A stretch of 52,797 bases of DNA, from NCBI GenBank assembly GCA_001443445.1, contig LDXN01000014.1:1-52797 (forward strand), read 5' to 3'. Below the pieces are notes generated by a model. It was not told the origin of the DNA, ran no database searches, and was given only the letters and a program-made list of their open reading frames with translations. This document shows, one piece after another, positions 7,973-16,954 of the stretch. Position 1 is the stretch's first letter, and each line of letters opens with the position of its first letter. Origin of the DNA: Candidatus Dadabacteria bacterium CSP1-2. GTDB taxonomy: Bacteria; Desulfobacterota_D; UBA1144; Nemesobacterales; CSP1-2. The translations under genes were made by a program, and so were the position numbers.

Positions 7973-8875
7973 CTAGTCTAACCTAGAGAGCTTTAAAAAT
8001 GCTGTAAATCTAGCCTCTATTTCCCTATGCTGAAGGTCAGTTAACCTTTTAACACCGAAATCCTCAACTGTAAAGGATGCAAGCACACTACCGTATATAA
8101 CGGCTTTTTTTAAACCTGCTGAACCATAGGTGTCATCATTAGCCATGGCGCCCAAAAAACCTCCAGCAAATGTATCCCCTGCACCAGTTGGATCAACTAC
8201 CGCCTCAAGTGGATAGCTCGGAGCCCAGAAAATCCCCTCTTCGGAGAACATTAGAGCACCGTACTCACCTCTTTTTACAATAAGAACCTCAGGTCCCATT
8301 TCTAGTATGGTTCTAGCAGCTTTAATAATCATTGGTTCTTGAGCCAATTCCCTTGCCTCTGCATCATTAATTATAAGTAAATTTACATTTTTTAATACTT
8401 CCCTTAGTTCTTTTGGCTTTTTCTCAATCCAGTAGTTCATGGTATCACAGGCAACTAGCTTTGGCTTTTCTACCTGTTTAAGCACATGTAATTGAAGTTC
8501 GGGATTAATATTAGCGAGGAAAACATATTCCGCATCACGATAATCCCCAGGGATTACAGGATCAAAGTTCTCAAACACATTAAGATAAGTCCCAAGAGAC
8601 TCGGGCTCACCAAGGTCATAACCGTATTTGCCATGCCATCTGAAGGTTTTCCCTGAGGCCTTTTGAATCCCTTTTAGCTCTATCCCTTTAGATTTAAAAA
8701 GTCCTATGTACTCTTCGGGAAAATCATCACCGACAATGGCGACGATTTTAACATCTGTAAACAAACTTGCAGCAAGTGAAAAATATGAAGCTGAGCCACC
8801 CAGAACATCTTGAACGCCACCGAAAGGGGTTTCAATCGAATCTAATGCAACAGATCCCACAACCAATACACTCAT
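7973..8875 (-). CDS. PfkB-family sugar or nucleoside kinase
   Basis: A 300-residue ribokinase-fold kinase of the cytosol. It shows the N-terminal pattern GGSASYFSLAASLF and the catalytic/anion-hole motif DPTGAGDTFAGGFLG near residue 232, with Asp as the base. Its ATG overlaps the MTA phosphorylase stop (ATGA), which implies coupled translation. That neighbour yields adenine and 5-methylthioribose 1-phosphate, so the kinase may act in purine or methylthioribose handling. The substrate is inferred only from context. Adenosine kinase, fructokinase and other PfkB activities remain open. Confidence 0.85.
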   Translation of the reverse strand: MSVLVVGSVALDSIETPFGGVQDVLGGSASYFSLAASLFTDVKIVAIVGDDFPEEYIGLFKSKGIELKGIQKASGKTFRWHGKYGYDLGEPESLGTYLNVFENFDPVIPGDYRDAEYVFLANINPELQLHVLKQVEKPKLVACDTMNYWIEKKPKELREVLKNVNLLIINDAEARELAQEPMIIKAARTILEMGPEVLIVKRGEYGALMFSEEGIFWAPSYPLEAVVDPTGAGDTFAGGFLGAMANDDTYGSAGLKKAVIYGSVLASFTVEDFGVKRLTDLQHREIEARFTAFLKLSRLD

Positions 8876-9729
8876 CTAATATACCTCTCGATTAATATAC
8901 CTAGTCTTCTTTTTGCTTCATCTGATATTGTTTCTTTTGACGTAATAAATGCGTTCTCAAGCGCGTTAGAACAAATACAGCTCCTTCTATCAGGAATTAT
9001 TGGAATGACTTCTCTTATGATACGTTTTGAAAGCTCCACGTTTCTTGTAAGGGTCATAACCACGTCATTAACATTAACATCATCATGCTCTTCATGCCAG
9101 CAGTCATAATCGGTTGACAGCGCCAAGGTTGCATAGCATATCTCAGCTTCACGTGCGAGCTTTACCTCAGGCATATTAGTCATTCCAATCACATCCACAC
9201 CCCAATTTCTGTATATATTACTTTCTGCCCGTGATGAAAACTGTGGTCCCTCAATACAGATATATATACCGCCATTATGCACGGTAGCTCCTGCTTTCTT
9301 AGAAGCTTTATAAAGCACATGAGAGAGATCAGGGCAAACTGGATCAGCCATAGAAACATGAGCAACGATTCCATCCCCAAAAAAGGTTGAGATCCTTCTC
9401 TTTGTGTGATCAAAAAACTGAGATGGGATGACTACATTCCCAGGAGCGATTTCTTCTTTCATGCTTCCTACCGCACTTACCGAGATTATCCACTGCACTC
9501 CAAGTTTTTTCATCCCGTAGATATTTGCACGGAAATTTATCTCTGAAGGCATGATCCTATGACCACGACCATGCCTTGGAAGAAAAACCATCTTTGTATC
9601 ATCTAATGTTCCTACTAGGAAATTATCAGACGGGTCACCCCAAGGGGTTTCTATTTTTATAGAGTGAACATCCCTAAGCCCCTGAAGCTCATATAGTCCG
9701 CTGCCGCCAATTATTCCTACAATTCTCAT
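8872..9729 (-). CDS. mtnP: S-methyl-5'-thioadenosine phosphorylase
   Basis: MTAP cleaves 5'-methylthioadenosine with phosphate to adenine and methylthioribose 1-phosphate in methionine salvage. The purine phosphorylase fold starts at once with IIGGSGLY, followed by LPRHGRGHRIMPSEINFRAN, ISVSAVGSM, CIEGPQFSSRAES and VIGMTNMPEVKLAREAE, all diagnostic of the MTAP branch. A GTG lies two codons upstream at 9735, but the SD AGGTGG overlaps it and is spaced for the ATG at 9729, so that start is used. It heads the minus-strand set mtnP, pfkB, TPR. The enzymes that recycle methylthioribose 1-phosphate are not in the window. Confidence 0.94.
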   Translation of the reverse strand: MRIVGIIGGSGLYELQGLRDVHSIKIETPWGDPSDNFLVGTLDDTKMVFLPRHGRGHRIMPSEINFRANIYGMKKLGVQWIISVSAVGSMKEEIAPGNVVIPSQFFDHTKRRISTFFGDGIVAHVSMADPVCPDLSHVLYKASKKAGATVHNGGIYICIEGPQFSSRAESNIYRNWGVDVIGMTNMPEVKLAREAEICYATLALSTDYDCWHEEHDDVNVNDVVMTLTRNVELSKRIIREVIPIIPDRRSCICSNALENAFITSKETISDEAKRRLGILIERYIR

Positions 9730-9796
9730 CGCCACCTATTTTAAACCCAGACTTAAACTAACATTCAAACAAAATCAGGTCAAGGTTTTAGTGTTG

Positions 9797-9823
9797 TAGA
9801 GACGACCCGGCAGGTCGTCTCTA
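9797..9823. repeat. Palindromic repeat, GTAG-edged family
   Basis: TAGAGACGACC (9797-9807) and GGTCGTCTCTA (9813-9823) are perfect 11-bp complements around the loop CGGCA. A G before the first arm gives the GTAG edge shared with copies at 29534, 30663, 47716 and 47745. It lies between two minus-strand genes and could double as an attenuator. Confidence 0.8.
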
Positions 9824-9853
9824 TCGTCCAAGTACCAATGCAGAATATTTCTA

Positions 9854-10495
9854 CTAAAGAAGCAAATTCAACGAAAACCTGAGATTAGCATACTTCTTAA
9901 TGGCAAAGTTATCCCAGAAAACACAGGTACCGAGAAGTATGAATTTCCCCTTATCAACCTGAGCTTCGGCTCCTATGACCGTCTCCCTTTTTGAACTCAT
10001 AGAATTTTCTAAAAGTACAATTGGTTTTGCATAAGCTGACTGCAAGCTTATAGAGGCAGGACAAGGAAAAAGTACTTTCTTTACAGAATCTTTATATGAT
10101 AAAACCCTAGATGTCACTACTAGCAGATCATCATCATTGTCATTACTTGATTTGTCCCTTACTTTATCACTACTTAAAAAAAGTCCAAAATGCGATGAAA
10201 TAGAATTGATATGATCAGCTATTCTGTCTTCGTTATTATAGTATCCCCCGGCTATAACTTTTTTACCCTTTTCAAGATATCTCTTTACAAGTTTTGCTTC
10301 ATCTTTTGTAAATGGCTTTTCCGGATAGTTTAAGACAACAACATCGTAATCAATAATATCTTTGAAAGAGTCAACTTCTTTAACTACCGCTCCGGCTTCT
10401 TTAATACTTGATTTTAGAATTGAAAAATAGTAGTGATCCTCAATCGTGAATTCTAGATGAGATATATCCCAGGCTATTTTGACTCTTCTAGACAT
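9854..10495 (-). CDS. DUF4350/glutamine-amidotransferase-fold-like protein of unknown function
   Basis: A 213-residue soluble protein without signal peptide or membrane segment. Its start, KIAWDISHLEFTIEDHYYFSILKSSIKEAG, followed by YDVVVLNYPEKPFTKDEAKLVKRYLEKGKKVIAGGYYN, follows the pattern of DUF4350 and ThuA-like GATase folds: a beta-alpha sandwich in which 'open a gap in a list of files' type loops are replaced by a conserved FT..E...V..Y...G stretch. The later GKFILLGTCVFWDNFAI is the matching 'report the state' strand of that fold. No catalytic Cys-His-Glu triad is evident, so binding rather than catalysis is likely. No functional neighbour helps. Confidence 0.55.
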   Translation of the reverse strand: MSRRVKIAWDISHLEFTIEDHYYFSILKSSIKEAGAVVKEVDSFKDIIDYDVVVLNYPEKPFTKDEAKLVKRYLEKGKKVIAGGYYNNEDRIADHINSISSHFGLFLSSDKVRDKSSNDNDDDLLVVTSRVLSYKDSVKKVLFPCPASISLQSAYAKPIVLLENSMSSKRETVIGAEAQVDKGKFILLGTCVFWDNFAIKKYANLRFSLNLLL

Positions 10496-10570
10496 TACAT
10501 CGCTCCATTTGATTAATCCTATTAATCAGATCTCAGTTTATATCCCTTATGAATCTAATGAGTGAATTAA

Positions 10571-11533
10571 TTAAATTGATGGAATTTGTAGCTCTTGTCC
10601 GATTCCTTTAGTCTTTACAAGCTCATATATGTGAGCTGCGACAGCAATATCCTCAATTGCGATTCCAAGGGATTTAAACAGGGTTATATCCTCGTCTTTT
10701 ATTCTCCCCTTCACCTTTCCTACTACAACTTCTCCAAGCTCATGGATTTGCTCCCATTGAAGTCTCCCCTTCTCAATCGGAGGAAGAAACTCTCCCGCTT
10801 CAATCTTAGACTGCTCTATTGATTCAACTACTATGATGTCGCTCTTTCGCACAACCGTTTCATCTATCTCGCGCTTAAATAAGAAATTCCCCCCTATTGC
10901 GTTGATATGAACTCCCTTCTCGATCAACTCCCCTTTAAAAACCGGCTCCGCCGAAGTAGTAGATGTAATTACAATATCAGTGCCCTTTATAACGTCCTCT
11001 GGATTTTCCACTGGAATCGTTTCGATCTCTAGTAGCCTTTCCATCTCTTCGCAAAATGACTTTCTCTTCTCAGCATTACGGCTGTAGGCTTTAACCGTCT
11101 TAAGCCTCCTTACAGCAGCAACACCCATAAGCTGTCCCCTTGCCTGAAATCCAGTACCAAATATTCCTAACTGTGACGAATCTCCCCTAGCCATATATTT
11201 TGTTGCAACCCCTGTTGTTGCCCCGGTGCGAATCATACCCATGAAGTTACCATCCATTATCGAAATGAGCTCTCCCGTCTCAATACTGTGAAGGAAGACC
11301 CGAAACTTTACACCGCCCTTATAAGACGTATATGCCTTATAACCCATCACCTTCATATGGGGAACCGCACCGGCTAAATAGTGAAGCATGCTCTTTTCCG
11401 TTCTTATTCTATATCTGGGATGATTAATAATGTTTCCGATTCCCTGTTGTCTAAAAGTCTCCTCAAGCACTTTAACAGCGTCATTCATTGTTAGGAGTTG
11501 CTTAACCTCCTCCTCTCCTAGAAATAAGACCAT
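10571..11533 (-). CDS. Ornithine cyclodeaminase / mu-crystallin family NAD(P)-dependent oxidoreductase
   Basis: The 320-residue protein belongs to the OCD/mu-crystallin family, which includes ornithine cyclodeaminase, alanine dehydrogenase and ketimine reductases. Visible are MIRTGATTGVATKYMAR in the substrate-binding domain and the Rossmann glycine motif GIFGTGFQARGQL, then ITSTTSAEPVF and NAIGGN. A longer frame opens at 11578, but AAGGAG stands six bases before the ATG at 11533, so that start is chosen. There is no amino-acid pathway gene next to it, so the substrate cannot be named. A cyclic imine reductase or alanine dehydrogenase role is as likely as ornithine cyclodeaminase. Confidence 0.85.
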   Translation of the reverse strand: MVLFLGEEEVKQLLTMNDAVKVLEETFRQQGIGNIINHPRYRIRTEKSMLHYLAGAVPHMKVMGYKAYTSYKGGVKFRVFLHSIETGELISIMDGNFMGMIRTGATTGVATKYMARGDSSQLGIFGTGFQARGQLMGVAAVRRLKTVKAYSRNAEKRKSFCEEMERLLEIETIPVENPEDVIKGTDIVITSTTSAEPVFKGELIEKGVHINAIGGNFLFKREIDETVVRKSDIIVVESIEQSKIEAGEFLPPIEKGRLQWEQIHELGEVVVGKVKGRIKDEDITLFKSLGIAIEDIAVAAHIYELVKTKGIGQELQIPSI

Positions 11534-11875
11534 GCGTTTCTCCTTGAATTTAAGAGATCTGGGAGATGATTGTAACATTCTATCTTGGGTTAGTTAAGTA
11601 TTTCTACTCGCTCACAAAACCCGACACAAATGAGATGGTAAATTATTATGACTAATTCCTTATTTTAAGAAAAAGGAGTAGTAGGATTAGTTTAAGAGAA
11701 AAGGTTTAACTCATTCAAAAATATAAATTCGAGAAAACAATTAAGTAGCTTGCAGAGTCGTATAGAATATAAAATTAGGAGATTGTTATAGTTTTTAGCA
11801 TGAGTTTTTTATAGCTTCCTAATATTATCTATTTTTGATATTCGTAAAAAATCTCAATTAAGTAACAAATACATT
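11534..11875. other. Intergenic region, nothing recognised
   Basis: About 340 bp of AT-rich DNA between two minus-strand genes. I found no coding frame, RNA gene or strong hairpin. It should hold the promoter of the cyclodeaminase-like gene near its left-hand side and a transcription end for the rsmG operon would lie to the left of 11876. Confidence 0.4.
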
Positions 11876-12526
11876 CTACTGTTCAGGAGCAATGATTAAA
11901 ATAACTCTTTGATGAGGACTGAAAGGCAATGAAAACATTTTAGAATTTACTAGTCTAAAATTTCTAGTGGTCTTATCTTTTCTTTCTTTCCATTCTTCTA
12001 CCCCCTTCTTTCCTCTCATTAGTATAATTTTTCCTCCTTCGCTAAGATAAGGAATGCATAACTTCAATATTTCATCAACCTTACCTACAGCCCTAGTTAC
12101 TACAAAGTCAAAATAAGCCCTAGGAATCCCATTACTAATGTCCTCTGCTCTTCCCCATATTGCTTTGATTTCTTTGAGTCCTAGCCTTCTAATCACATCC
12201 CGCATAAAGAAAACCTTCTTTTGAACTGAATCAAGTAATGTCATCTCTAGTGACGGTCGTACAATCTTAACCGGAATTCCTGGAAAACCCCCACCTGAAC
12301 CAATATCTAAGACTTTTGAATATTCTGAGATAAATGCGAGAGTTGAGATAGAATCGAGAAAATGGTTAATCACAATTCCCCTTTCATCAGTGATTCCAGT
12401 TATGTTTATCTTTTCACTCCAAGATTTAATTTTCGTCAGGTACTCGAGAAAAAGTGTAACCTGATGTGATGTAAGTTGAACGCCTAATTCGCTTGCTCCT
12501 TTTACTAAAACCTCTTCTACATTCAA
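11876..12526 (-). CDS. rsmG: 16S rRNA (guanine527-N7)-methyltransferase RsmG
   Basis: RsmG (GidB) methylates G527 of 16S rRNA with S-adenosylmethionine in the 530 loop. The 216-residue protein has the Rossmann methyltransferase fold. It has the early NITGITDERGIVINHFLDSI, the SAM-binding VLDIGSGGGFPGIP at 72-84, and VVTRAVGKVDEIL plus LMRGKKGVEE later. The start codon is TTG, with AGGAG six bases before it, and it overlaps the stop of the SNase gene as TTGA. It is the last gene of a tightly packed operon (baeRF, SNase-OB, rsmG). Loss of this gene in other bacteria gives low-level streptomycin resistance. Confidence 0.95.
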   Translation of the reverse strand: MNVEEVLVKGASELGVQLTSHQVTLFLEYLTKIKSWSEKINITGITDERGIVINHFLDSISTLAFISEYSKVLDIGSGGGFPGIPVKIVRPSLEMTLLDSVQKKVFFMRDVIRRLGLKEIKAIWGRAEDISNGIPRAYFDFVVTRAVGKVDEILKLCIPYLSEGGKIILMRGKKGVEEWKERKDKTTRNFRLVNSKMFSLPFSPHQRVILIIAPEQ

Positions 12527-13383
12527 CTGAGACTCCTGATTGAAATCGGATGGCTGATGATTATCTCTGGTGTACCTTTATACATCTTTACCCTGCCTAT
12601 AACCTCAACCGGTTCGCCCACGTAATACTTCTCAGGAATTATCCCAAAAAAGCTAAAGTTGTCCCAGCTATTCGGGAAAATGACTAAATCTAAATCACCT
12701 TCCATATTGAGAACTAGCACTTTATTAGATTTACGAAAATCGGTTATTTTGCCCCTAACAACTACACGCTCTCCGACGTAACGCGAAGCCTGAGAGGGTT
12801 TGATGAGAAACCTTTTATTTTCCGGTGGAGGATTAAACTCACTGAGATTACCCCAAATTCCCTTTCTTTCTCCTTTAGCCTGCTTTTCCGCTTCTAGAAT
12901 TCTGCTTGCGTATTTCTCATTGGGCTTAATTATTAAAGCCCTTGCAAGTCCGCTTCTTACTATCTCTTCGTTAACAAAAGTGTTATCTACAAAAACATTG
13001 GCGAGCAGTCTCCCATAATCGTCGTACTTCTGTTTATCAAATTCAAGACGAACTTTCTTACCATTAACAATCCTTCTGTTTAAATCACTTGCCTTCTCTG
13101 CTAATGGATCCCCTGGAGAATCCTCAGTAAGTATCTCAGGAGTGTCTATGCCTAGGTATCTAACACTAGCGTCAATTCCCTTAATCGTAACCGTATCACC
13201 ATCAATCACCTCACTCACCGTATATTTATTGCTATCGCTACTTAATTCGGATCGAAAATAAATCGAAAGGAGTACAAGAATAAGAATTAGTAGTGGGAAA
13301 ATCCCTTTGGTTGGCTTTTTAAAATATCCTAGTTTTTTAAGCAACCCTAAGAAGGTAAGTTTTTTGGAAGGCTTGGGTATCAT
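12523..13383 (-). CDS. Membrane-anchored staphylococcal-nuclease-like protein with C-terminal OB-fold domain
   Basis: A basic N-terminal stretch leads into one membrane helix (residues 28-43), so the 286-residue protein is probably anchored with its body outside the cytoplasm. The SNase domain at about 54-178 keeps the active-site set: VIDGDTV (Asp61/Asp63), VRYLGIDTPE (Arg75, Asp80, Thr81, Glu83) and DDYGRLLA (Arg125), so Ca2+-dependent phosphodiesterase activity is likely. Residues about 190-283 look like an OB-fold nucleic-acid-binding domain (YVGERVVVRGKITDFRKSN). It overlaps both neighbours by 4 bp. The membrane anchor is odd for a gene in an RNA-modification operon. Confidence 0.85.
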   Translation of the reverse strand: MIPKPSKKLTFLGLLKKLGYFKKPTKGIFPLLILILVLLSIYFRSELSSDSNKYTVSEVIDGDTVTIKGIDASVRYLGIDTPEILTEDSPGDPLAEKASDLNRRIVNGKKVRLEFDKQKYDDYGRLLANVFVDNTFVNEEIVRSGLARALIIKPNEKYASRILEAEKQAKGERKGIWGNLSEFNPPPENKRFLIKPSQASRYVGERVVVRGKITDFRKSNKVLVLNMEGDLDLVIFPNSWDNFSFFGIIPEKYYVGEPVEVIGRVKMYKGTPEIIISHPISIRSLS

Positions 13384-14579
13384 AACTTAAATCTAAGTAA
13401 TGCGCCAATTCCGTCTATTTTCTTCTTCGCCCCTTCATCAAGGATCATTTCTACCTCCACCTTTTGTGCGAGAGCCTCTTCTATAACATCATCCACAATA
13501 TCGACAACAGGTATGGGCGTTTTTCCTTCAGGGCAAAGAATGTCTTTGCTTTCTAAAACTAAAACCCCAGATTGAGGACACTTAAATCCTGAATGGCTAA
13601 ATCCCTCTAAAAGCAGGAGGATTCTCACTTGACCCATCATAAGGGCTTTTAATGTAGCTTCAAGTCCATTTACAGCGAGTCCCAAGACGAGTTTTTGCTC
13701 AAACTCTTTAGCCAGGCTTTTTTCGTTCTTTCGCTCAGTTGCCTCTAAAAGGTCTAATGACTTTTCAACAAGTTCATCAGGTTTAATTAAGTTTATCTCC
13801 ATTGCCATAGTTCCAAGAGACTTTCCTTTCAAATATGTATGAAGATGATTTGAAAAATCCGCTATGACCTGTTCAATACCGCCTATAATCAACCAATCAA
13901 ACTTATTCTCTTTGTAATAATCAAATAGTCTCTGAGAGACATGTTTAAAATGTTGATGCATTTCATTCTCTATCATTCTCTGAAAACCATATTCACCGTA
14001 GCCGTGGGCAATTTCTCCACCACCTACACGTGTTACTCTCTGCATAGATTTCCCTTCTTGAGCCTGAAATTTTGTGTTACGAGTAGAAGCTTCCGGATAA
14101 GAGTAACCTAATACCTCATCCGCTCCATCTAAACCTATCCTAAAGAGTCGAGCCTTTTTTCTGTCAATAGTCACAACAACTATATCCCCAAATTCATCGT
14201 TCATCGTGACAAGTTGCCTTATAAGGGGAGACCGATCAACAACCAACCGACTGCGATAAACTAAAGGGAGTTTAAATACCTCCCATACCCCCTCCCTAGC
14301 TGAGGAAAAAATCACAAGTCCTCTACACCCTGTTACTTGAGCAGGATTCCCAATGTAATCTGCTATCTTTTTTAAATCTGAATCTATAGATTCAAGAGCC
14401 TCTTTTGTAAAACCCCTTTTATTTAAACTATCTCTCTGCTCTTTTATTAGGTTCTTAAGAGTTATTCTATATTTAAAATTTTCTCTCTCTCTGGGGCTCA
14501 ATTTTAGATAAAGGGATGTAATGAGATATTTATCGCTTTTAAACCCCAATACCTTGTCTATGTTATTTCTAAAATTCAT
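13380..14579 (-). CDS. baeRF-family protein (bacterial archaeo-eukaryotic release factor-like)
   Basis: The 399-residue cytosolic protein matches the bacterial eRF1-like (baeRF/Vms1-related) pattern. It has an N-terminal helical part, a release-factor domain-2-like segment with VVVTIDRKKARLFRIGLDG, then HQHFKHVSQRLFDYYKENKFDWLIIGG, and a C-terminal domain-3-like L7Ae fold with VNGLEATLKALMMGQVRILLLLEGF and a Cys pair region SGFKCPQSGVLVL. I see no GGQ, so peptidyl-tRNA hydrolysis would need other residues. Such proteins are predicted to act on stalled or hibernating ribosomes. It has a good SD (GAGGAGG) and overlaps the SNase gene by ATGA. Confidence 0.82.
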   Translation of the reverse strand: MNFRNNIDKVLGFKSDKYLITSLYLKLSPRERENFKYRITLKNLIKEQRDSLNKRGFTKEALESIDSDLKKIADYIGNPAQVTGCRGLVIFSSAREGVWEVFKLPLVYRSRLVVDRSPLIRQLVTMNDEFGDIVVVTIDRKKARLFRIGLDGADEVLGYSYPEASTRNTKFQAQEGKSMQRVTRVGGGEIAHGYGEYGFQRMIENEMHQHFKHVSQRLFDYYKENKFDWLIIGGIEQVIADFSNHLHTYLKGKSLGTMAMEINLIKPDELVEKSLDLLEATERKNEKSLAKEFEQKLVLGLAVNGLEATLKALMMGQVRILLLLEGFSHSGFKCPQSGVLVLESKDILCPEGKTPIPVVDIVDDVIEEALAQKVEVEMILDEGAKKKIDGIGALLRFKL

Positions 14580-14728
14580 AAGTTTTCCTCCTCAAAAAAG
14601 CTGTTTTCATAACCCACAATACATTAGTATTATACTTCAACTAAAGCTAATTTCAGCTCTGTCGTCTGGCGCTACGGCTGAGGTCTTCGACTAAGCTTAG
14701 GCTAAGTCTACATAACGAAGCATAAAGA

Positions 14729-15913
14729 CTAACTGCTTTTCTCGTTTCCAGCTCCTAACCTCCTTAAAAGCACAGTTGCATAGCTTCCAGAAGGTAGGGT
14801 AAAGGAGATTGTAAGTTTATTCTTATTAGGACTAATTTCATCAGAAGCTGAATCAGAAAGTTCCAATCCTTCTGGAATCACTATGAGCCTTCTTGAAACA
14901 GATTTGAAAAACGCTTTTTTAATTTTATTTAGTCTGAAATTTTCAATTTCCACACCTTCTGTCTTCATTACACCTTCCCCAATTTCTTTTATCTTCTCAC
15001 CTTGAAATTTGACTTTGTGGTCTATAAGCGGAATTTGAGTCTCTGCAAACTCTTTAAATAACCCCTTAGGAAGCGCTTTGTAAAAAACCATCTCTCCTGC
15101 CGTGTACGAAAACTTTATCAATTCATTTTCTGGTAAATTTATCTTTATAAATTCTCCCGCCATCTCATTCCAGATATAGCTCTGATAAGCTGCAATAAAA
15201 AGAGAAAGCAACCTAGGGTTAATTAAATTTATCGCCTTCACAAAATCCCTTGGATAACCTCTAAGGTATGTAAGAACTTTCCTTTCATTTGAAGGTGGAG
15301 CAGATTTTAAGCATTCTTCCCAGTTTCCCCAGTGCTCCGAGACACGTTTCTTAAACTCCTTTATTATTGACCTGTCTTTAGAAGACCAACTCGAGAGATA
15401 GATTTTAAGGGCGCTCTCATAATCATTAATAATTAAACACTTAGCCAAAAATCCTCCACCATGTCTTATAGAGCCGAATCTCTGCTCTCCAAAGTAATTG
15501 GGAAAGCCGTATTTTGAGACCTCGTGGAGGCTATTTATTAATCCTGGAATACATTCCTTCTCAAGGCTTCTAATAGTAATTATAAATCTGTTCCCCTTGA
15601 GTAGATCAGGACCTACAGGTCGCATGCTTCTTCCAAGGGGAATCAATGTAAAATTATCTTCACTAACTTCTTTAAGCTCCTTTCCCATTATGCTCAGATA
15701 TTGAGAGGTAAGGGCATGCTTATCTTTCATACCGGCAAAATTTATTTTTTTATCATGTATTCTGAATCTACGAACAAGATGGTTTACTACCTCAAGGGTA
15801 GAAAGCCCACTTTTTTCCAGTTTGTATATAAAATGGTTGCCTTTGTCTGAAAATCCGGGGAGGTCTAATAACTCTTCGACTACAAAATCCTGTGGGCGTG
15901 ATTTTATTTTCAT
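14729..15913 (-). CDS. truD: tRNA pseudouridine synthase D
   Basis: TruD isomerises U13 in several tRNAs, cytosolic and cofactor-free. The 394-residue protein starts with KSRPQDFVVEELLDLP and carries the catalytic aspartate in GMKDKHA (Asp64), the conserved NYFGEQRFGS near 138-147, and PRDFVKAINLINPRLLSLFIAAYQSYIWNEM, which lies in the TRUD insertion domain. The C terminus has the expected SFTLPSGSYATVLLRRL, where TruD proteins close their active site. It lies upstream of the baeRF gene, 150 bp away, and downstream of trmI, so it belongs to a block of RNA-modifying genes. Confidence 0.95.
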   Translation of the reverse strand: MKIKSRPQDFVVEELLDLPGFSDKGNHFIYKLEKSGLSTLEVVNHLVRRFRIHDKKINFAGMKDKHALTSQYLSIMGKELKEVSEDNFTLIPLGRSMRPVGPDLLKGNRFIITIRSLEKECIPGLINSLHEVSKYGFPNYFGEQRFGSIRHGGGFLAKCLIINDYESALKIYLSSWSSKDRSIIKEFKKRVSEHWGNWEECLKSAPPSNERKVLTYLRGYPRDFVKAINLINPRLLSLFIAAYQSYIWNEMAGEFIKINLPENELIKFSYTAGEMVFYKALPKGLFKEFAETQIPLIDHKVKFQGEKIKEIGEGVMKTEGVEIENFRLNKIKKAFFKSVSRRLIVIPEGLELSDSASDEISPNKNKLTISFTLPSGSYATVLLRRLGAGNEKSS

Positions 15914-16103
15914 TGTGAATATTTAATTTAGCCACGAGTAAACACAAACTTACACAAATAAAATGATGCACGATTCATGATACATGAAGGTTTTTTTATG
16001 CACCCTGCATCGTTCGACTGAGCTCACGACGAAGTCTTGTATCCTGTATTGTTTATATTGCATCCTGATTCGTGCCCATTTGTTTCAATTCCTGGCCCGA
16101 TAG
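15914..16103. other. Intergenic region with dispersed-repeat sequence
   Basis: The segment around 16008-16037 reads TTCGACTGAGCTCACGACG followed by AAGTCT, an imperfect palindrome of a kind widely dispersed in bacterial intergenic DNA. A related string occurs at about 49140. No ORF or RNA gene is seen. Confidence 0.4.
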
Positions 16104-16937
16104 TTACTTTTCGTTTTCTTCCACACCCCATCCCTTAATTGCTTTTCTACCAAATGTTAGAAACCCCGTGTGACTTACCATCCTCTCAAATGGTCTTGTT
16201 TTACCTGAACGAACAAGGATCTCTCGAACTAATACCTCAATAGTTTCAAGATAAACAAAGCCTTCCTCTCTTAAACTCTCAACTGTTTTTTCAACTTGAT
16301 TATATGTCGGCGATAAGCTTGCAATTCTCCCTCCGCCTCTGATCGCCCGTGATGCAGCGGGAACCCCCTCCCATGGTGATGGCAGATCAAGCACAACGAC
16401 ATCTACATTAACCTCATCGAATCCCTGATCTACATCTCTCAACTTAAATACTACAAAGTCTGAAAACCCTGTTTCTAACAAATTCTTCTTGGCATTTTCT
16501 AAGAAATCCTCTCTCCTATCGTATGCAAACACTCTTCCTGTTGGAGCCACAGCATTACTAAGTGCTATGGTAAGAGAACCCGAGCCTGTTCCACACTCTA
16601 TAACACGCATCCCTGACTGAATTCCAGTTTTAAGCAGAATTAACGCTGCATCCTTAGGATAAACGATTTGAGTAAGTCTCCGTACCTTCATCATTCTATC
16701 CTCTAGAGTTGGTTCAAGGAGAACAAAAGCTTTTCCTAATTGAGAATAAATCACCTCTCCATAACTCTTTCCGATTGCATCTTGAAGGGAAACATTACCT
16801 AAATGGGTTCCAAAGACCCTTTCTTCTTTTACCTTTACAAGGAATGTTTTATTATCCGAAGAGAGAAGTAGAACAAAATCGCCCGATTTTATTTCCATTT
16901 CATTCGGAATGGTAAATAAAAAACAAAGCCATTTCAA
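16104..16937 (-). CDS. trmI: tRNA (adenine58-N1)-methyltransferase TrmI
   Basis: TrmI methylates A58 in the T loop of tRNAs as a homotetramer. A small N-terminal beta domain is followed by the methyltransferase: RRLTQIVYPKDAALILLKTGIQSGMRVIECGTGSGSLTIAL carries the family-specific YPKDAA and the SAM-binding ECGTGSGSLT, then AYDRREDFLENAKKNL, DVVVLDLPSPW and SPTYNQVEKTVE. The late VREILVRSGKTRPFERMVSHTGFL matches the tRNA-binding end. Residue 14 (ATG at 16898) is an equally plausible start; neither site has a clear SD. It sits between the MFS gene and truD. Confidence 0.92.
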   Translation of the reverse strand: MKWLCFLFTIPNEMEIKSGDFVLLLSSDNKTFLVKVKEERVFGTHLGNVSLQDAIGKSYGEVIYSQLGKAFVLLEPTLEDRMMKVRRLTQIVYPKDAALILLKTGIQSGMRVIECGTGSGSLTIALSNAVAPTGRVFAYDRREDFLENAKKNLLETGFSDFVVFKLRDVDQGFDEVNVDVVVLDLPSPWEGVPAASRAIRGGGRIASLSPTYNQVEKTVESLREEGFVYLETIEVLVREILVRSGKTRPFERMVSHTGFLTFGRKAIKGWGVEENEK

Positions 16938-16954
16938 GAATCAATGTAAATCTC

